From the NCBI GenBank assembly GCA_003170295.1, contig PNAJ01000147.1:1-64000 (forward strand): a stretch of DNA of 64,000 nucleotides, read 5' to 3'. Shown piece by piece: positions 24,805 to 34,529 of this stretch. Position 1 is the stretch's first letter. The number at the start of each line of letters is the position of its first letter. The position numbers and the translations under genes are program-made. Under the pieces are notes generated by a model that saw only the letters and a list, made by a program, of their open reading frames with translations, ran no database searches and was not told where the DNA came from. The DNA comes from Bryobacterales bacterium (lineage in GTDB: Bacteria > Acidobacteriota > Terriglobia > Bryobacterales > Bryobacteraceae).

Positions 24805-25710
24805 ATGAAACCCGAATCGAGCCACATCGCGGTATGCCTGTGTACCTACAAACGGCCACAGATGCTTAAGCGTCTCTTGGACGACCTGAGCGACCAGGAA
24901 ACGCACGGTGCGTTCACGTTCTCGATTGTGGTCGCGGATAATGATCAGTCCCAATCTGCCGAGGCTGTTGTATCGGCTTTCGCGACCAGGTCGAGTGTTC
25001 CGGTGACTTACTGCGTGGAGCCTCGGCAAGGTATTTGCTTCGCCCGTAATCGAGCCATTGAGCACGCCACCGGGAACTTCGTGGCGTTCATCGATGACGA
25101 CGAGTTTCCGGCTCGGTGCTGGCTGCTTGAGCTGTTCCGGGCATGCAGCGCTGATGGGGTGGACGGCGTCCTTGGGCCCGTTCTCAGGCACTTCGATGAA
25201 ACACCGCCGCAGTGGCTGATCAAGGGCAACTTCTACAAACGGCCGCGCCATTCGACGGGCTTCGTGATCCATTGGAGGGAGGGACGAACCGGCAATGTTC
25301 TGCTGAAACGCAGGGTTTTCGAGCCCGACGAGCCTCCGTTTGACCCGAACTTTCATAGAGGCGGGGACGTGGATTTCTTCAGACGAATGACTGAAAAGGG
25401 GCGCATTTTCATCTGGTGCGATGAGGCTGTTGTTTACGAGGTGGTACCGCCGGTACGTTGGACCCGTTCATTCATGCTGAAGAGGGCCTTACTGCGGGGG
25501 ACCATCGCTTCGAGGCGTGGACCTCTCCGGCTAAGCAGCATTGGAAGATCAATGGTCGCTGTACCGGCTTATGTCTTTGCCCTGCCGTTTGCGTTCGTGC
25601 TAGGACAACACCGTTTCATGGATCTGCTCATCCGGCTCTGCGATCACATCGGCAAACTCTCGGCACTGATGGGTTACAAACCCCTAAAGAACGAATACGT
25701 AACCGACTAA
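24805..25710 (+). CDS. Glycosyltransferase family 2 (GT-A)
   Basis: Protein of 301 residues with a GT-A fold: IAVCLCTYKRPQMLKRLLDDL at the N-terminus, VVADNDQSQSAEAVV, RNRAIEHATGNFVAFIDDDEFP with the metal-binding DDD, and GRTGNVLLKRRVF in the acceptor region. The C-terminal third has one or two hydrophobic segments (VPAYVFALPFAFVLG) that probably dock it to the membrane. The frame is open to 24586, but that part overlaps the previous glycosyltransferase in another phase; the ATG at 24805, 32 bases after that gene ends, is the credible start. It adds a sugar during repeat-unit assembly. Confidence 0.87.
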   Translation: MKPESSHIAVCLCTYKRPQMLKRLLDDLSDQETHGAFTFSIVVADNDQSQSAEAVVSAFATRSSVPVTYCVEPRQGICFARNRAIEHATGNFVAFIDDDEFPARCWLLELFRACSADGVDGVLGPVLRHFDETPPQWLIKGNFYKRPRHSTGFVIHWREGRTGNVLLKRRVFEPDEPPFDPNFHRGGDVDFFRRMTEKGRIFIWCDEAVVYEVVPPVRWTRSFMLKRALLRGTIASRRGPLRLSSIGRSMVAVPAYVFALPFAFVLGQHRFMDLLIRLCDHIGKLSALMGYKPLKNEYVTD

Positions 25711-25746
25711 CTAATCGGCACGGGTCTTCAAGCAACATAAACTGAA

Positions 25747-26655
25747 GTGGCTATGCTAACAATTGCTGGATATGATGTCTTAGTGGATCACAGGCGCCTG
25801 CTCCGAGTCGGCCGCATTGTCGGAGACAGCTATGTCGGCATCGACGATCCGAAGGCCGTTATCCAAGGGCTGAAGGGGTGTAGTACTCGGGTCGACCTGT
25901 TCACTTTCACGCAACTCCTACCTGACACCAGAGCGCACTTCAGCTTTCCCGTGGAGTGGGACAACTGGGCGGTCATCGAAGTGTCTACCTACGAGCACTG
26001 GTGGACCAAACAAGTCGACAACAAAACGAGGAACATGGTTCGCAAGGCCGAGAGGAAGGGCGTTGTTGTTCGTGAACTGCCTTTCGACGATCTCCTCATC
26101 GAGGGAATCCGGGCAGTTTACGACGAGTGCCCAGTCCGCCAAGGCAAGCGCAACCGGCATTACGGATTGGACCAGTCGACCGTGCGGAAGCTGGAAGCAA
26201 CCGTTCTCAACAACAGCATCTTCCTCGGCGCCTTTTGCGAGGACAAGATGATCGGCTTTGCAAAACTAGTGGTCGATGGTAGCCAGAAGCAGGCCAAGAT
26301 AATGAATCTGCTCGCCATGGTGGAGTACCGGGAGAAAGCCCCGATGAACGCGCTGGTCGCGGAGGCCGTCCGAACTTGCGCAGAGCGCGGGATACCCTAT
26401 TGCGTCTATGGAGGTTTCACGTACGGGAAGAAGCAGAACGATTCGTTTACGAGTTTCAAGTCAAATAACGGGTTTCAGCCTGTTATGATTCCTCGCTACT
26501 ACGTACCCCTGAATTCGATCGGCGCAATCGCCTTGCGGTTCGGGCTGCAACACAGGCTGCGGGATCATTTGCCCGAATGGTTCGCCTCCAGATTGCGAAT
26601 CCTGAGGAGCAAGTGGTACGACACAGCGCTGCGAACGTTTCGATCTGCCCAATAG
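25747..26655 (+). CDS. GNAT/FemAB-like acyl or aminoacyl transferase
   Basis: Protein of 302 residues with the double-GNAT look of FemAB-related proteins: WWTKQVDNKTRNMVRKAERKGV (about 84-105), which resembles the conserved K-x2-R-x2-I/V-R-x2 stretch of that group, and a C-terminal half with IFLGAFCEDKMIGFAKLVVDG, MNLLAMVEYREKAPMNAL and YCVYGGFTYGKKQNDSFTSFK. Family members transfer amino acids or acyl groups to cell-wall or sugar amines. Start is GTG at 25747 or ATG at 25753. It sits between a GT2 gene and an asparagine-synthase-like gene, so a role in decorating an amino sugar of the polymer is plausible but not shown. Confidence 0.7.
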   Translation: MAMLTIAGYDVLVDHRRLLRVGRIVGDSYVGIDDPKAVIQGLKGCSTRVDLFTFTQLLPDTRAHFSFPVEWDNWAVIEVSTYEHWWTKQVDNKTRNMVRKAERKGVVVRELPFDDLLIEGIRAVYDECPVRQGKRNRHYGLDQSTVRKLEATVLNNSIFLGAFCEDKMIGFAKLVVDGSQKQAKIMNLLAMVEYREKAPMNALVAEAVRTCAERGIPYCVYGGFTYGKKQNDSFTSFKSNNGFQPVMIPRYYVPLNSIGAIALRFGLQHRLRDHLPEWFASRLRILRSKWYDTALRTFRSAQ

Positions 26656-26667
26656 CGAAAATACGGA

Positions 26668-28479
26668 ATGCCTGGAATCGTAGGACTGATCACGCGAATG
26701 CCCCGAGAGTGGGCGGAGCCCTTGTTGCAGCGGATGGTGGAGAGCCTTCGTCACGAGTCATTCTATGTAACTGGAACCTGGATTGACGAGCCATTAGGCG
26801 TATATTGCGGATGGGTGGCTCGCGACAACTCGTTCTCCGCAAGCATGCCGCTCTGCGATCCGCGCGGCGAGGCTTTGTTGATTTTCTCGGGCGAAGAGTA
26901 CTCCGGCTCGGGCGCCTCGGCCCACCCGTCTGGGCGGCGCGACGAGGTGGACGGACCAAGGTACCTCCTTGATCGGGTGCAACAGGATCCCAAGTTTCCG
27001 GCAACTTTGAACGGCCGCTTCCAAGGGCTCCTCGCAGATCGGACGCGAGGTTCGGTCTTGTTGTTCAACGATCGATATGGAATGCACAGGCTGTACTATC
27101 ACGAATCCGGCGGAGCATTCTACTTCGCTGCGGAAGCCAAGGCCATTTTGGCCGTGTGCCCCGAACTCCGGCGGGCCGACCCCCGAGGCTTTGGGGAACT
27201 GGTTTCGTGCGGTTGCGTATTGGAGAATCGCTCCGTGTTCGAAGGCATCCAGGTTCTACCCCCCGCATCGGCGTGGACCTTTCGGCCAGGTGCGTCTGCC
27301 CAGAAGGCCGTCTATTTCCAGCCACGAGAATGGGAAGAACAGGAGCCGCTGGAACACGAGCCGTACTATGAAGAGCTAAAGTCCGTATTCACCCGCAACC
27401 TGCGCCATTATTTCGAAGGCAGAGAGCTTATCGGAATGTCCTTGACGGGAGGGTTCGACACCAGAGTGATCATGGCGTGGCGGAAACCCCCACCCGGATC
27501 GCTACCGTGCTACACGTTCGGGAGCACGTACCGAGACAATCGGGACGTGATCATCGCGCGGCGGGTAGCCCGCGCCTGTGGCCAGTCCCACCAGGTAATC
27601 GTCGCCGGCGACGAGTTGCTCAGGAATTTCCCTAGGTACGCTGAACGTACCGTCTATCTCACGGACGGTTGCGCGGGCGCCATCTCGGCTCCTGTCCTTT
27701 TCTCCACCGAAAAGGCGCGAGAGATTGCACCCGCAAGGATGACCGGAAACTATGGCGATCAGATACTCCTCCGCTGGAGAGCTTTCAAGCCGTCCAAACT
27801 AACGCCGAGCCTCTTTCATCCTGAGTTCTTCGCCCACGTCAATGCCGGCGCTGAGACGTATCGCACGGCAACCCGGATACACCCGCTTACCTTCGCGGCG
27901 TTTCGTCAGGCGCCTTGGTTTCATTACGGACTCTCGGCACTAGAGCATAGCCAGCTGACCCTGCGAACGCCATACCTGGATAACGACTTTGTGCGGACGA
28001 ATTACAGAGCGCCGCAGTCTGCCTGCACGAACAACGAACTGCGCCTGCGGTTGATTGCAGAAGGCAGCCCCGCCCTTCGGCAGATACCGACGGACCGCGC
28101 GAGCGGTGGGTCTGTGCACGTTGCCGCATCCTTGGTCCGCGCCTATCACGATCTGACCTTCAAGGCAGAATATACCTACGACTACGGTATGCCTCAACTT
28201 GCGGCCCGGGCCGACCATCTGGTGTCTTGGCTGCACTTCGAACGGCTCTTCCTCGGACGGCACAAGTATTACCACTTTCGAGTTTGGTATCGGGATGCCC
28301 TTTCGAAGTACATACGCGAGATGCTGCTTGACGAGCGGACGCTCTCCCGACCTTATTGGAACCGCCGCGCCGTTGAGGCCGTGGTTCGCGGTCACCTCCA
28401 GGAGGGCAGAAATTACACTCTTGAGATTCACACACTGCTCACCGTCGAGCTAATCCACCGTCTGTTCATCGACGCATGA
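26668..28479 (+). CDS. Asparagine-synthase-like protein lacking the glutaminase cysteine
   Basis: Protein of 603 residues with the two-domain layout of asparagine synthase, but altered at key points. It begins MPGIVGLITRM, so position 2 is Pro instead of the catalytic Cys and glutamine hydrolysis should be impossible. The ATP loop reads SLTGGFDTRVIMAW (about 258-271) rather than the usual SGGxDSS, although the GG and D are kept. NGRFQGLLADRTRGSVLLFNDRYGMHRLYYH and MTGNYGDQILLRW keep the overall pattern. It may use another nucleophile, such as an amine, ammonia or an intramolecular group, as in lasso-peptide and beta-lactam synthetases. It starts 12 bases after the GNAT-like gene. No ATG upstream would restore a Cys2. 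Confidence 0.8.
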   Translation: MPGIVGLITRMPREWAEPLLQRMVESLRHESFYVTGTWIDEPLGVYCGWVARDNSFSASMPLCDPRGEALLIFSGEEYSGSGASAHPSGRRDEVDGPRYLLDRVQQDPKFPATLNGRFQGLLADRTRGSVLLFNDRYGMHRLYYHESGGAFYFAAEAKAILAVCPELRRADPRGFGELVSCGCVLENRSVFEGIQVLPPASAWTFRPGASAQKAVYFQPREWEEQEPLEHEPYYEELKSVFTRNLRHYFEGRELIGMSLTGGFDTRVIMAWRKPPPGSLPCYTFGSTYRDNRDVIIARRVARACGQSHQVIVAGDELLRNFPRYAERTVYLTDGCAGAISAPVLFSTEKAREIAPARMTGNYGDQILLRWRAFKPSKLTPSLFHPEFFAHVNAGAETYRTATRIHPLTFAAFRQAPWFHYGLSALEHSQLTLRTPYLDNDFVRTNYRAPQSACTNNELRLRLIAEGSPALRQIPTDRASGGSVHVAASLVRAYHDLTFKAEYTYDYGMPQLAARADHLVSWLHFERLFLGRHKYYHFRVWYRDALSKYIREMLLDERTLSRPYWNRRAVEAVVRGHLQEGRNYTLEIHTLLTVELIHRLFIDA

Positions 28480-28498
28480 TACCCTTTGAGCACGCGAA

Positions 28499-29992
28499 AT
28501 GTCTCCTAGCCTCGCCACAGTTCTTCTCTATAGCGGTATTATCGGGCTCTTCTTGCTTGATCGGCCAGTCCGCAAGCGCACTTCGACCGGACTCTGGGTC
28601 GCCTTCGCCTGGTTGTTTTTTGTCCTGTCCAAGTCACCGGCGTTATGGCTCCAGAGCGGTACAGTGGAATACAATCGGAGCTACAATCTGGACTCGAACC
28701 CGCTCAACCTAATTGTATATTCGGCTCTTATCGTATTTGGCCTGATTGTTCTTGCCGCAAGGGGAAATCGAGTTGGAAAGTGCTTGCAAGCTAATTGGCC
28801 CATCCTGTTGTTCTACAGCTACTGTCTGATTAGCTGCGTCTGGTCAGATTACACTCTCGAAGTTTCCAAGAAATGGGTCAGATGCCTCGGCGATCCGATC
28901 ACAATCCTGATCATCCTCACGGAGATTGAACCCGCCACCGCTTTGAACCGCCTGTATGCCCGGCTCGGGTTCGTGCTGTTGCCCCTATCGGTCCTCTTCA
29001 TCAAGTATTACCCGGAATTGGGGCGCACCTTCAACAACAGCGGGGACTCCATGTTTCGTGGTGTAACCGACCACAAGAATACCCTTGGCGCTGTGTGCTG
29101 TGTGCTTGGCCTCGGATTCCTGTGGCGTTTTCTGGATCATTGCCAAAACAAGGGGGCTCTGCGTAGGCGCCGGTACCTATTGGCTGACAGCGCCATGCTC
29201 GCGACCACGGTCTGGCTGCTGTGGATTGCCAATTCCGCGACCTCTTCCGTATGTTTTGTTACTGGGGTCATGACCATTCTGGCGTGCCGCGTTGCGATGG
29301 TACGGCGAAGACGCTGGGCCTTACACCTCATCGTTGCGGCACTGGTGATCGTCCCCATATATGCGGCCTATTTCAACAGGGACCTCGTCACGAGTGTCGG
29401 CCGGAACCCGACGCTGACCGGACGCACTGACCTCTGGCGGCAATGCCTCAGCATCGCTGGTAACCCCTTGGTCGGTACCGGATTTGAGAGCTTTTGGCTT
29501 GGTTGGCGGGTACAGAGAATCTGGGACCTAAACGAAGGTATTCGACTGAACGAAGCTCACAATGGCTACCTCGAGGTCTATCTGCAACTCGGCTGGTGTG
29601 GAGTGGCACTCCTCGCTCTCGTAGTTGCAAAGAGCTATCCCAGAATCGCACGGGGTCTCCGATCGGACTTCTCATTGGGAGGGCTCAATCTGGCGTACTT
29701 AATTGCCGCACTGAACTTCAACCACTCGGAGTCCGACTTCAGGGTGCAATACTGCGTGTGGGTGTTCTTCCTGCTTGCGATTATGTCTGCACCCAGCTGG
29801 GCCAAGCCGTCCGGTACCCGCGTGCAGAATGAAGTCCGCACGGAGCACAAGAGCCTGCTGCTTCAGGCCGCAACAACTTCATTTGATGAGATGAGTCCGT
29901 CCCCCGAGCGGATGGGTTGGGAAGAGGCGCTGCTCGCATCGGCGAGGCCATCCGCCGAGTCAGGCGACGGAAGTGCGGGTTGGATGAAGTGA
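28499..29992 (+). CDS. O-antigen ligase/Wzy-like polymerase
   Basis: Integral membrane protein of 497 residues with about ten hydrophobic segments (first at LATVLLYSGIIGLFLL; later WPILLFYSYCLISCVWS, LGAVCCVLGLGFLWRF, LHLIVAALVIVPIYAAYF) and a large periplasmic region with TLTGRTDLWRQCLSIAGNPLVGTGFESFW. GRTDLW and the following NEAHNGYLEVYLQLGW are the hallmark of the Wzy_C/O-antigen ligase family. It would polymerise or ligate lipid-linked repeat units at the outer face of the inner membrane. The last 70 residues are cytoplasmic and low in complexity. It starts 19 bases after the preceding gene ends, consistent with one transcript. Confidence 0.87.
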   Translation: MSPSLATVLLYSGIIGLFLLDRPVRKRTSTGLWVAFAWLFFVLSKSPALWLQSGTVEYNRSYNLDSNPLNLIVYSALIVFGLIVLAARGNRVGKCLQANWPILLFYSYCLISCVWSDYTLEVSKKWVRCLGDPITILIILTEIEPATALNRLYARLGFVLLPLSVLFIKYYPELGRTFNNSGDSMFRGVTDHKNTLGAVCCVLGLGFLWRFLDHCQNKGALRRRRYLLADSAMLATTVWLLWIANSATSSVCFVTGVMTILACRVAMVRRRRWALHLIVAALVIVPIYAAYFNRDLVTSVGRNPTLTGRTDLWRQCLSIAGNPLVGTGFESFWLGWRVQRIWDLNEGIRLNEAHNGYLEVYLQLGWCGVALLALVVAKSYPRIARGLRSDFSLGGLNLAYLIAALNFNHSESDFRVQYCVWVFFLLAIMSAPSWAKPSGTRVQNEVRTEHKSLLLQAATTSFDEMSPSPERMGWEEALLASARPSAESGDGSAGWMK

Positions 29993-30088
29993 CGCTCTCA
30001 ATTCTAGACAAAGTTACAGTATGACAGCCGCGCCGATTTCCTAAATGGGAAGCGAAGGCGCCGGCCAGAAATAAGCTAAGGAGAATCT

Positions 30089-31441
30089 ATGAGTCGGCTA
30101 CGTATTTTGGTGTTAGGGCAGAATTGTGATCCAGAGAGCGTCAGCATTTCTTTGGTCACCTTTTATCACGCGGCAGCACTCGCCCAACTCCATGATGTTA
30201 CCCTGGTGGCCCGGTCGTCTGTTGAGGGCGCCCTGCGGCGCGTAAAGGCGCCGTTTCGCGCCATCGAGGTGGTCCGAACACCGCTGTCTGACCGCATCTG
30301 GAACTGGGTTTTGCGCTGGATACTCAAATACAACTATGACAGTCAGGCATTGACCGCTTTCAGATATCCGTTTTCTGTTGCCTTTGAATGGCGCGCCTGG
30401 CGACAGTTGCGGCGCCGCATCCGTGCGGGCGAGTTCGATGTGGTTCTACGCCTCAACCCGATGTCACCGGCGTTGCCAAGTCCTTTCGCTTTCTTCCTGC
30501 GCAACGGGTCTATTCCCTTCGTGATTGGGCCGCTCAATGGAGGTTTGCGCTCCGCGCCCGGTTTTAGCCAGCCGGACAAGAAGAACTTTCGTATGAGGAA
30601 TCTGTACCGGTTTATGCCTTTTGCCCGGTCCACCTATCGCCATGCGGCAGCGATCATAGCCGCTTCGTCCCACATGCGGGCCGAGTTTGCCCCGTATCGC
30701 GACAAGTTGTTCTTTATCCCGGAGAATGGCATTGCTCGCTCCCTGTGTGTCGCCGACTCGCGCAGGCCGGAGCCCGGCGCCAAACTTGAGCTGATTTTTG
30801 TGGGCGGCCTGGTTCCCCGGAAAGCTTGCTACCTCGGTCTGCGCGCGGCTGCGACGCTTCTGCGAAGCAATTTGGCGTGCTTTACGATCATCGGCGAGGG
30901 CCCGGAGCGAAACAACCTTGAGAAACTCGCGCGATCGCTTGGGGTTGAGAAGGCTGTTGTTTTCCTGGGCTGGCTCGACCACGCTGAAGTCCTCAGACGA
31001 TTACGATCCGCAGATGTGGTGGTGCTGCCAGCAATTCGCGAGGGTGGTGGGGGCGTGGTCTTTGAAGGTCTCGCGAATGGCTGCGTGCCTGTCATCCTTG
31101 ACTACGGCGGGCCCGGGGATATCGTTCACCCAGAAGTGGGGTACAAGGTTCCCCCTACCAGCGATGACGATGTGGCATCGCAGATGGAGAAGATTCTGAG
31201 GGATCTCGCGGGTGATCGGGGCCTACTCAATCGCCTGCGCCGGCAAGGTATGTCCTACGCGCGGGAATGCTTGACTTGGGAGGCGAAGGCGCAGAGCACG
31301 ACGCAAGTCCTGAATTGGGTTGTTGGGCGAGGTCCGAAGCCAGAGCTTCCCCCATCCAGGATGGCACGGGTAAAGTGTGTGATTGATCTTGAGAACGCTG
31401 GCGCGGGCAGCCTTCGAAGCGATGTCACAGCAGGCGCTTGA
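30089..31441 (+). CDS. Glycosyltransferase family 4 (GT-B)
   Basis: Protein of 450 residues. Donor domain motifs: LELIFVGGLVPRKACYLGL, FTIIGEGPERNNLEKLA, VVFLGWLDHAEVLRRL and the EX7E loop in AIREGGGGVVFEGLANG, followed by GGPGDIV. The N-terminal domain contains FVIGPLNGG, common in this subgroup. Start is clear: AAGGAGAATCT directly precedes the ATG. The C-terminus has about 50 extra residues (GRGPKPELPPSRMARV onward) not typical of the fold and perhaps disordered. It adds a sugar to the growing repeat; donor and linkage are unknown. Confidence 0.88.
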   Translation: MSRLRILVLGQNCDPESVSISLVTFYHAAALAQLHDVTLVARSSVEGALRRVKAPFRAIEVVRTPLSDRIWNWVLRWILKYNYDSQALTAFRYPFSVAFEWRAWRQLRRRIRAGEFDVVLRLNPMSPALPSPFAFFLRNGSIPFVIGPLNGGLRSAPGFSQPDKKNFRMRNLYRFMPFARSTYRHAAAIIAASSHMRAEFAPYRDKLFFIPENGIARSLCVADSRRPEPGAKLELIFVGGLVPRKACYLGLRAAATLLRSNLACFTIIGEGPERNNLEKLARSLGVEKAVVFLGWLDHAEVLRRLRSADVVVLPAIREGGGGVVFEGLANGCVPVILDYGGPGDIVHPEVGYKVPPTSDDDVASQMEKILRDLAGDRGLLNRLRRQGMSYARECLTWEAKAQSTTQVLNWVVGRGPKPELPPSRMARVKCVIDLENAGAGSLRSDVTAGA

Positions 31442-31495
31442 GGATCGGCGAGTGACTTGGCCGGGAAACATCGGAGAACACAGAGGAGGAAGGAA

Positions 31496-32641
31496 TTGGA
31501 GATTCACGAGCGGAAAAAGGTAATGGTCGTCATCGGAACGCGGCCTGAGGCGATCAAACTGGCACCGGTCGTGCTGGAATTGGAGAAGAATGGGGCGCAC
31601 TTTGAGACTCAGATCTGCGTTACCGGGCAGCACCGGGAAATGCTTGGCCAGATGCTACGAGTTTTCGGTCTGCGACCGGACCACGATCTAAGTGTTATGA
31701 AGGCGGGACAGGGCCTTGCCGAGGTGACGTCGGCCTGCCTGACCGGGCTCGACCGGGTCCTGCGGGACCAACGCCCGGACTTGGTGCTCGTGCAGGGGGA
31801 CACGACGACAACGCTTTCAGCCGCGCTCGCTTCTTACTACCACCACATTCCGGTTGGACACATCGAAGCTGGCCTGCGTACTGGGAAGAAGAATGATCCT
31901 TTTCCCGAAGAGGTCAACCGTCGCCTCGCGACCCACCTTTCGGATTTCCATTTCGCCCCCACGGAAGTCGCGCGGGACAACTTACTTTTAGAAGGGGTCC
32001 GACTGGAGGACATATTGGTAACAGGAAATACGGTTATCGATGCGTTGTTACTCGCGCAGGCGCGCTTGACTGAGGAACCAAGCCGGGCCGTCGATTGCTT
32101 GGGCGCGACCGACGGGTTGCGCATCATCCTAGTGACCGCTCATCGCAGAGAGAGTTTTGGTCTACCCTTTCGCCGAATCTGCGAAGCGATTCGAGCCATT
32201 GCAGAGAAACGACGAGACGTCCTGGTCGTTTATCCCGTTCACCTGAACCCCAACGTGCAGGCCCCGGTGCGCGAAATTCTCGACGGGTTGCCCAACGTCA
32301 AGCTGCTCGTGCCGCTTGACTACTTCTCCTTTGTGGCCTGCATGCAGCGTGCTTACATCTTGCTCACCGATTCCGGAGGGATTCAGGAAGAGGGACCCTC
32401 GCTTGGTAAGCCAGTTCTGGTGATGCGCGAAGTCTCAGAACGCCCCGAAGCAATCGCTGCCGGCACTGCGTGCCTCACGGGCACAAACCCCGAGCGAATT
32501 GTCGAAGCCGTGAGTTCGCTGCTTGACGACCCGGCGCGCTACAGGCAAATGACGAGCCGCCCCAATCCCTACGGCGATGGTCATGCTGCTGAGCGAATCG
32601 TCCAGTTCCTCACCACCCGGCTCATCAGCCCGCCATCTTAA
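31496..32641 (+). CDS. wecB: UDP-N-acetylglucosamine 2-epimerase (non-hydrolysing)
   Basis: Enzyme of 381 residues that interconverts UDP-GlcNAc and UDP-ManNAc. Diagnostic segments: VMVVIGTRPEAIKLAPVV at the N-terminus, CVTGQHREML, LVLVQGDTTTTLSAAL, HIEAGLRTGKKNDPFPEEVN, VTAHRRESFG, YPVHLNPNVQAPV and LTDSGGIQEEGPSLGKPVLV with REVSERPEAI. All match the WecB branch rather than WbpI. The TTG at 31496 is chosen as start because GAGGAGGAAGG lies just before it; an earlier in-frame TTG at 31457 has no such site. It would provide ManNAc-type residues or the precursor of ManNAc uronic acid for the polymer. Confidence 0.88.
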   Translation: MEIHERKKVMVVIGTRPEAIKLAPVVLELEKNGAHFETQICVTGQHREMLGQMLRVFGLRPDHDLSVMKAGQGLAEVTSACLTGLDRVLRDQRPDLVLVQGDTTTTLSAALASYYHHIPVGHIEAGLRTGKKNDPFPEEVNRRLATHLSDFHFAPTEVARDNLLLEGVRLEDILVTGNTVIDALLLAQARLTEEPSRAVDCLGATDGLRIILVTAHRRESFGLPFRRICEAIRAIAEKRRDVLVVYPVHLNPNVQAPVREILDGLPNVKLLVPLDYFSFVACMQRAYILLTDSGGIQEEGPSLGKPVLVMREVSERPEAIAAGTACLTGTNPERIVEAVSSLLDDPARYRQMTSRPNPYGDGHAAERIVQFLTTRLISPPS

Positions 32642-32969
32642 GCGGCATGCCTCATTGAGAGGCCGCAGCACACTACCACCTCCGCCGGTCGGCAGCGCGG
32701 GGGGCAGCTGGTGGGGCCACTCGCGGGGCGAAGGCGAAGGTTTCCTGCGCCTGGATTTGGCCTTGCCGCAGGATCCGAAGCCGGACCTCCCGTCACCGAC
32801 AACGTCGAACATGGAGCATGCCAAGTGATGAAGGTCGCCTTCTCGGCCGCGCACGCTCCGTCACCGAAGGGGTGGTCGCGCGCGGAGATTGCAGACCTCG
32901 GTGGCTGGAATGAGCCGGGCAAACAGAGCACGGGTGCCCTATTGTGGACGGCTAGACTTGGGAAAGACA
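32642..32969. other. Spacer without recognisable gene
   Basis: About 330 GC-rich bases between the epimerase and the flippase gene. The flippase frame is open back to 32889, but the first membrane-protein-like residues come after the ATG at 32970. An overlapping frame at 32711-32983 looks non-native. I see no hairpin with a T-run and no mobile element signature. Confidence 0.45.
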
Positions 32970-34529
32970 ATGACCCCATTTGACCCTAACGGCGCCTTCC
33001 GCCCTATTGCTGGAGCCAACGAACTGCGAGGCCTGGTAGTTCGTGGCGCAGCCGCGACGGTATCCGCCTCAGGGCTGGCGCTCGCGGCCCAGGTAATCAG
33101 CACGGTCACGCTGGCGCGCCTGTTGACGCCTGCCGACTTCGGCGTGGTGACCATGGTCACCACGTTCAGCCTCCTCTTGGCGAGCTTTGGCCTCAACGGG
33201 TTCACGGAGGTGGTCATCCAGTTCGATGAAATTGACCACTACACTGCCAGCAACTTGTTCTGGATCAACTCAGGCTCTGGGCTGGTTCTTGCGATCGCCT
33301 TCGCCGCAACGGGGAAGCTGCTCGCGCAATTCTACCGAAATCCGACTGTGGCGAGTGTCGCCACCGGCCTCTCGCTGGGGATCTTCATTGCCGCAGCCTC
33401 CGTCATACACTCGGCTCTCCTAAAGCGAGCCATGAAATTCGCGGCAACTTCCACCAACGACGTTGTGGGCCGAGCGGTAAATTCAGCTGTTGCAATCCTG
33501 CTGGCCTTGAGAGGTTGGGGGTATTGGGCACTGGTGGCAGGAATCGTTGCGCAACAGCTTAGCATGACGATCGGCGCTTGGTGGCTTTGCAGATGGCTTC
33601 CGAGCTTGCCGCGCCGGACGGGCAAGACAGGTACTACAGTGAAGTTTGCGGCGAAAGTCTACGGGCAATTCGGCCTCCGCTACGCCACGCAGAACATCGA
33701 CAACCTGCTGGTTGGGAGGCAATTCAATGCGGCGGCCCTTGGGTTTTACAAAAAGGCTTATGACTTGTTCGCGCTTTCGGCCAGCCAGCTGACGTCGCCG
33801 CTTGACAATGTCGCCCTGGCGGCGTTGAGCCGGCTGAATCAGGACCGCGCCCGCTTCAAGCGATACCTCGCGAATTCGCTTGGCATCATCTCACTCGTGG
33901 GCATGGCAGTGAGCGCGGAACTCACTCTGGTCGGCAAGGACGTAGTGCGCCTGGCGCTTGGACCCCAATGGTCGGAGTCCGGCAGAATCTTCGAGCGATT
34001 CGGACCGGGAATCGGAGCCATGCTTCTCTGTAGCACCGTTGGCTGGATCCATCTTTCCATCGGGAAACCGGGGCGATGGTTTCGCTGGACTCTAGTGGAG
34101 TTAGTGGTCACAGCCTCCTTGTTTCTCGTGGCGCTGCCTTGGGGGCCAGCCGCAATTGCCACGGCATGGAGCGTGTCCTACTGGACCCGTCTGATTCCCG
34201 CCTTCTGGTATGCCGGGCGACCAATCGGTCTTGGAGTTTCATTCTTGATAGCCGCTGTCTGGCGGTATGCTGCTGCGTCGCTGGTGGCAGGCTTAGCGAC
34301 TGCCGCCATCCGAGGCACGCCATTCTGGGGCACTCTTTCAGCCGCGAACTCTGCGTTAGGGGCAACTATCATCACCTCATCGCTGTTTTTCGCGCTTTAT
34401 CTGGGCACTGTTATCCTGTTGCACTGGGGCTGTACGCCGCTTCTCCAGCTTGCCAGTCTTCTGCGCGAGATCACTCCGTTACGGAAGGCCACGAGACCGG
34501 CCGCCGAACCCGTTGGAGCATGCAAATGA
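32970..34529 (+). CDS. Wzx-like oligosaccharide flippase (MOP superfamily)
   Basis: Membrane protein of 519 residues with about 13-14 hydrophobic segments and the polysaccharide-synthase signature: LAAQVISTVTLARLLTPADFGVV near the N-terminus, FGLNGFTEVVIQ, FGLRYATQNIDNLLVGRQFN and LGFYKKAYDLFALSASQLTSPL. It flips undecaprenyl-linked repeat units across the inner membrane for polymerisation by the Wzy-like protein. The ATG at 32970 is preferred to an upstream open region; GGGA lies about seven bases before it. The stop overlaps the deacetylase start by 10 bases, so these two genes are translationally coupled. Confidence 0.9.
   Translation: MTPFDPNGAFRPIAGANELRGLVVRGAAATVSASGLALAAQVISTVTLARLLTPADFGVVTMVTTFSLLLASFGLNGFTEVVIQFDEIDHYTASNLFWINSGSGLVLAIAFAATGKLLAQFYRNPTVASVATGLSLGIFIAAASVIHSALLKRAMKFAATSTNDVVGRAVNSAVAILLALRGWGYWALVAGIVAQQLSMTIGAWWLCRWLPSLPRRTGKTGTTVKFAAKVYGQFGLRYATQNIDNLLVGRQFNAAALGFYKKAYDLFALSASQLTSPLDNVALAALSRLNQDRARFKRYLANSLGIISLVGMAVSAELTLVGKDVVRLALGPQWSESGRIFERFGPGIGAMLLCSTVGWIHLSIGKPGRWFRWTLVELVVTASLFLVALPWGPAAIATAWSVSYWTRLIPAFWYAGRPIGLGVSFLIAAVWRYAAASLVAGLATAAIRGTPFWGTLSAANSALGATIITSSLFFALYLGTVILLHWGCTPLLQLASLLREITPLRKATRPAAEPVGACK

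Noticed and set aside
32711-32983. Open frame before the flippase gene
   Set aside because: Phase differs from the flippase, no homology recognised, likely chance in GC-rich DNA.
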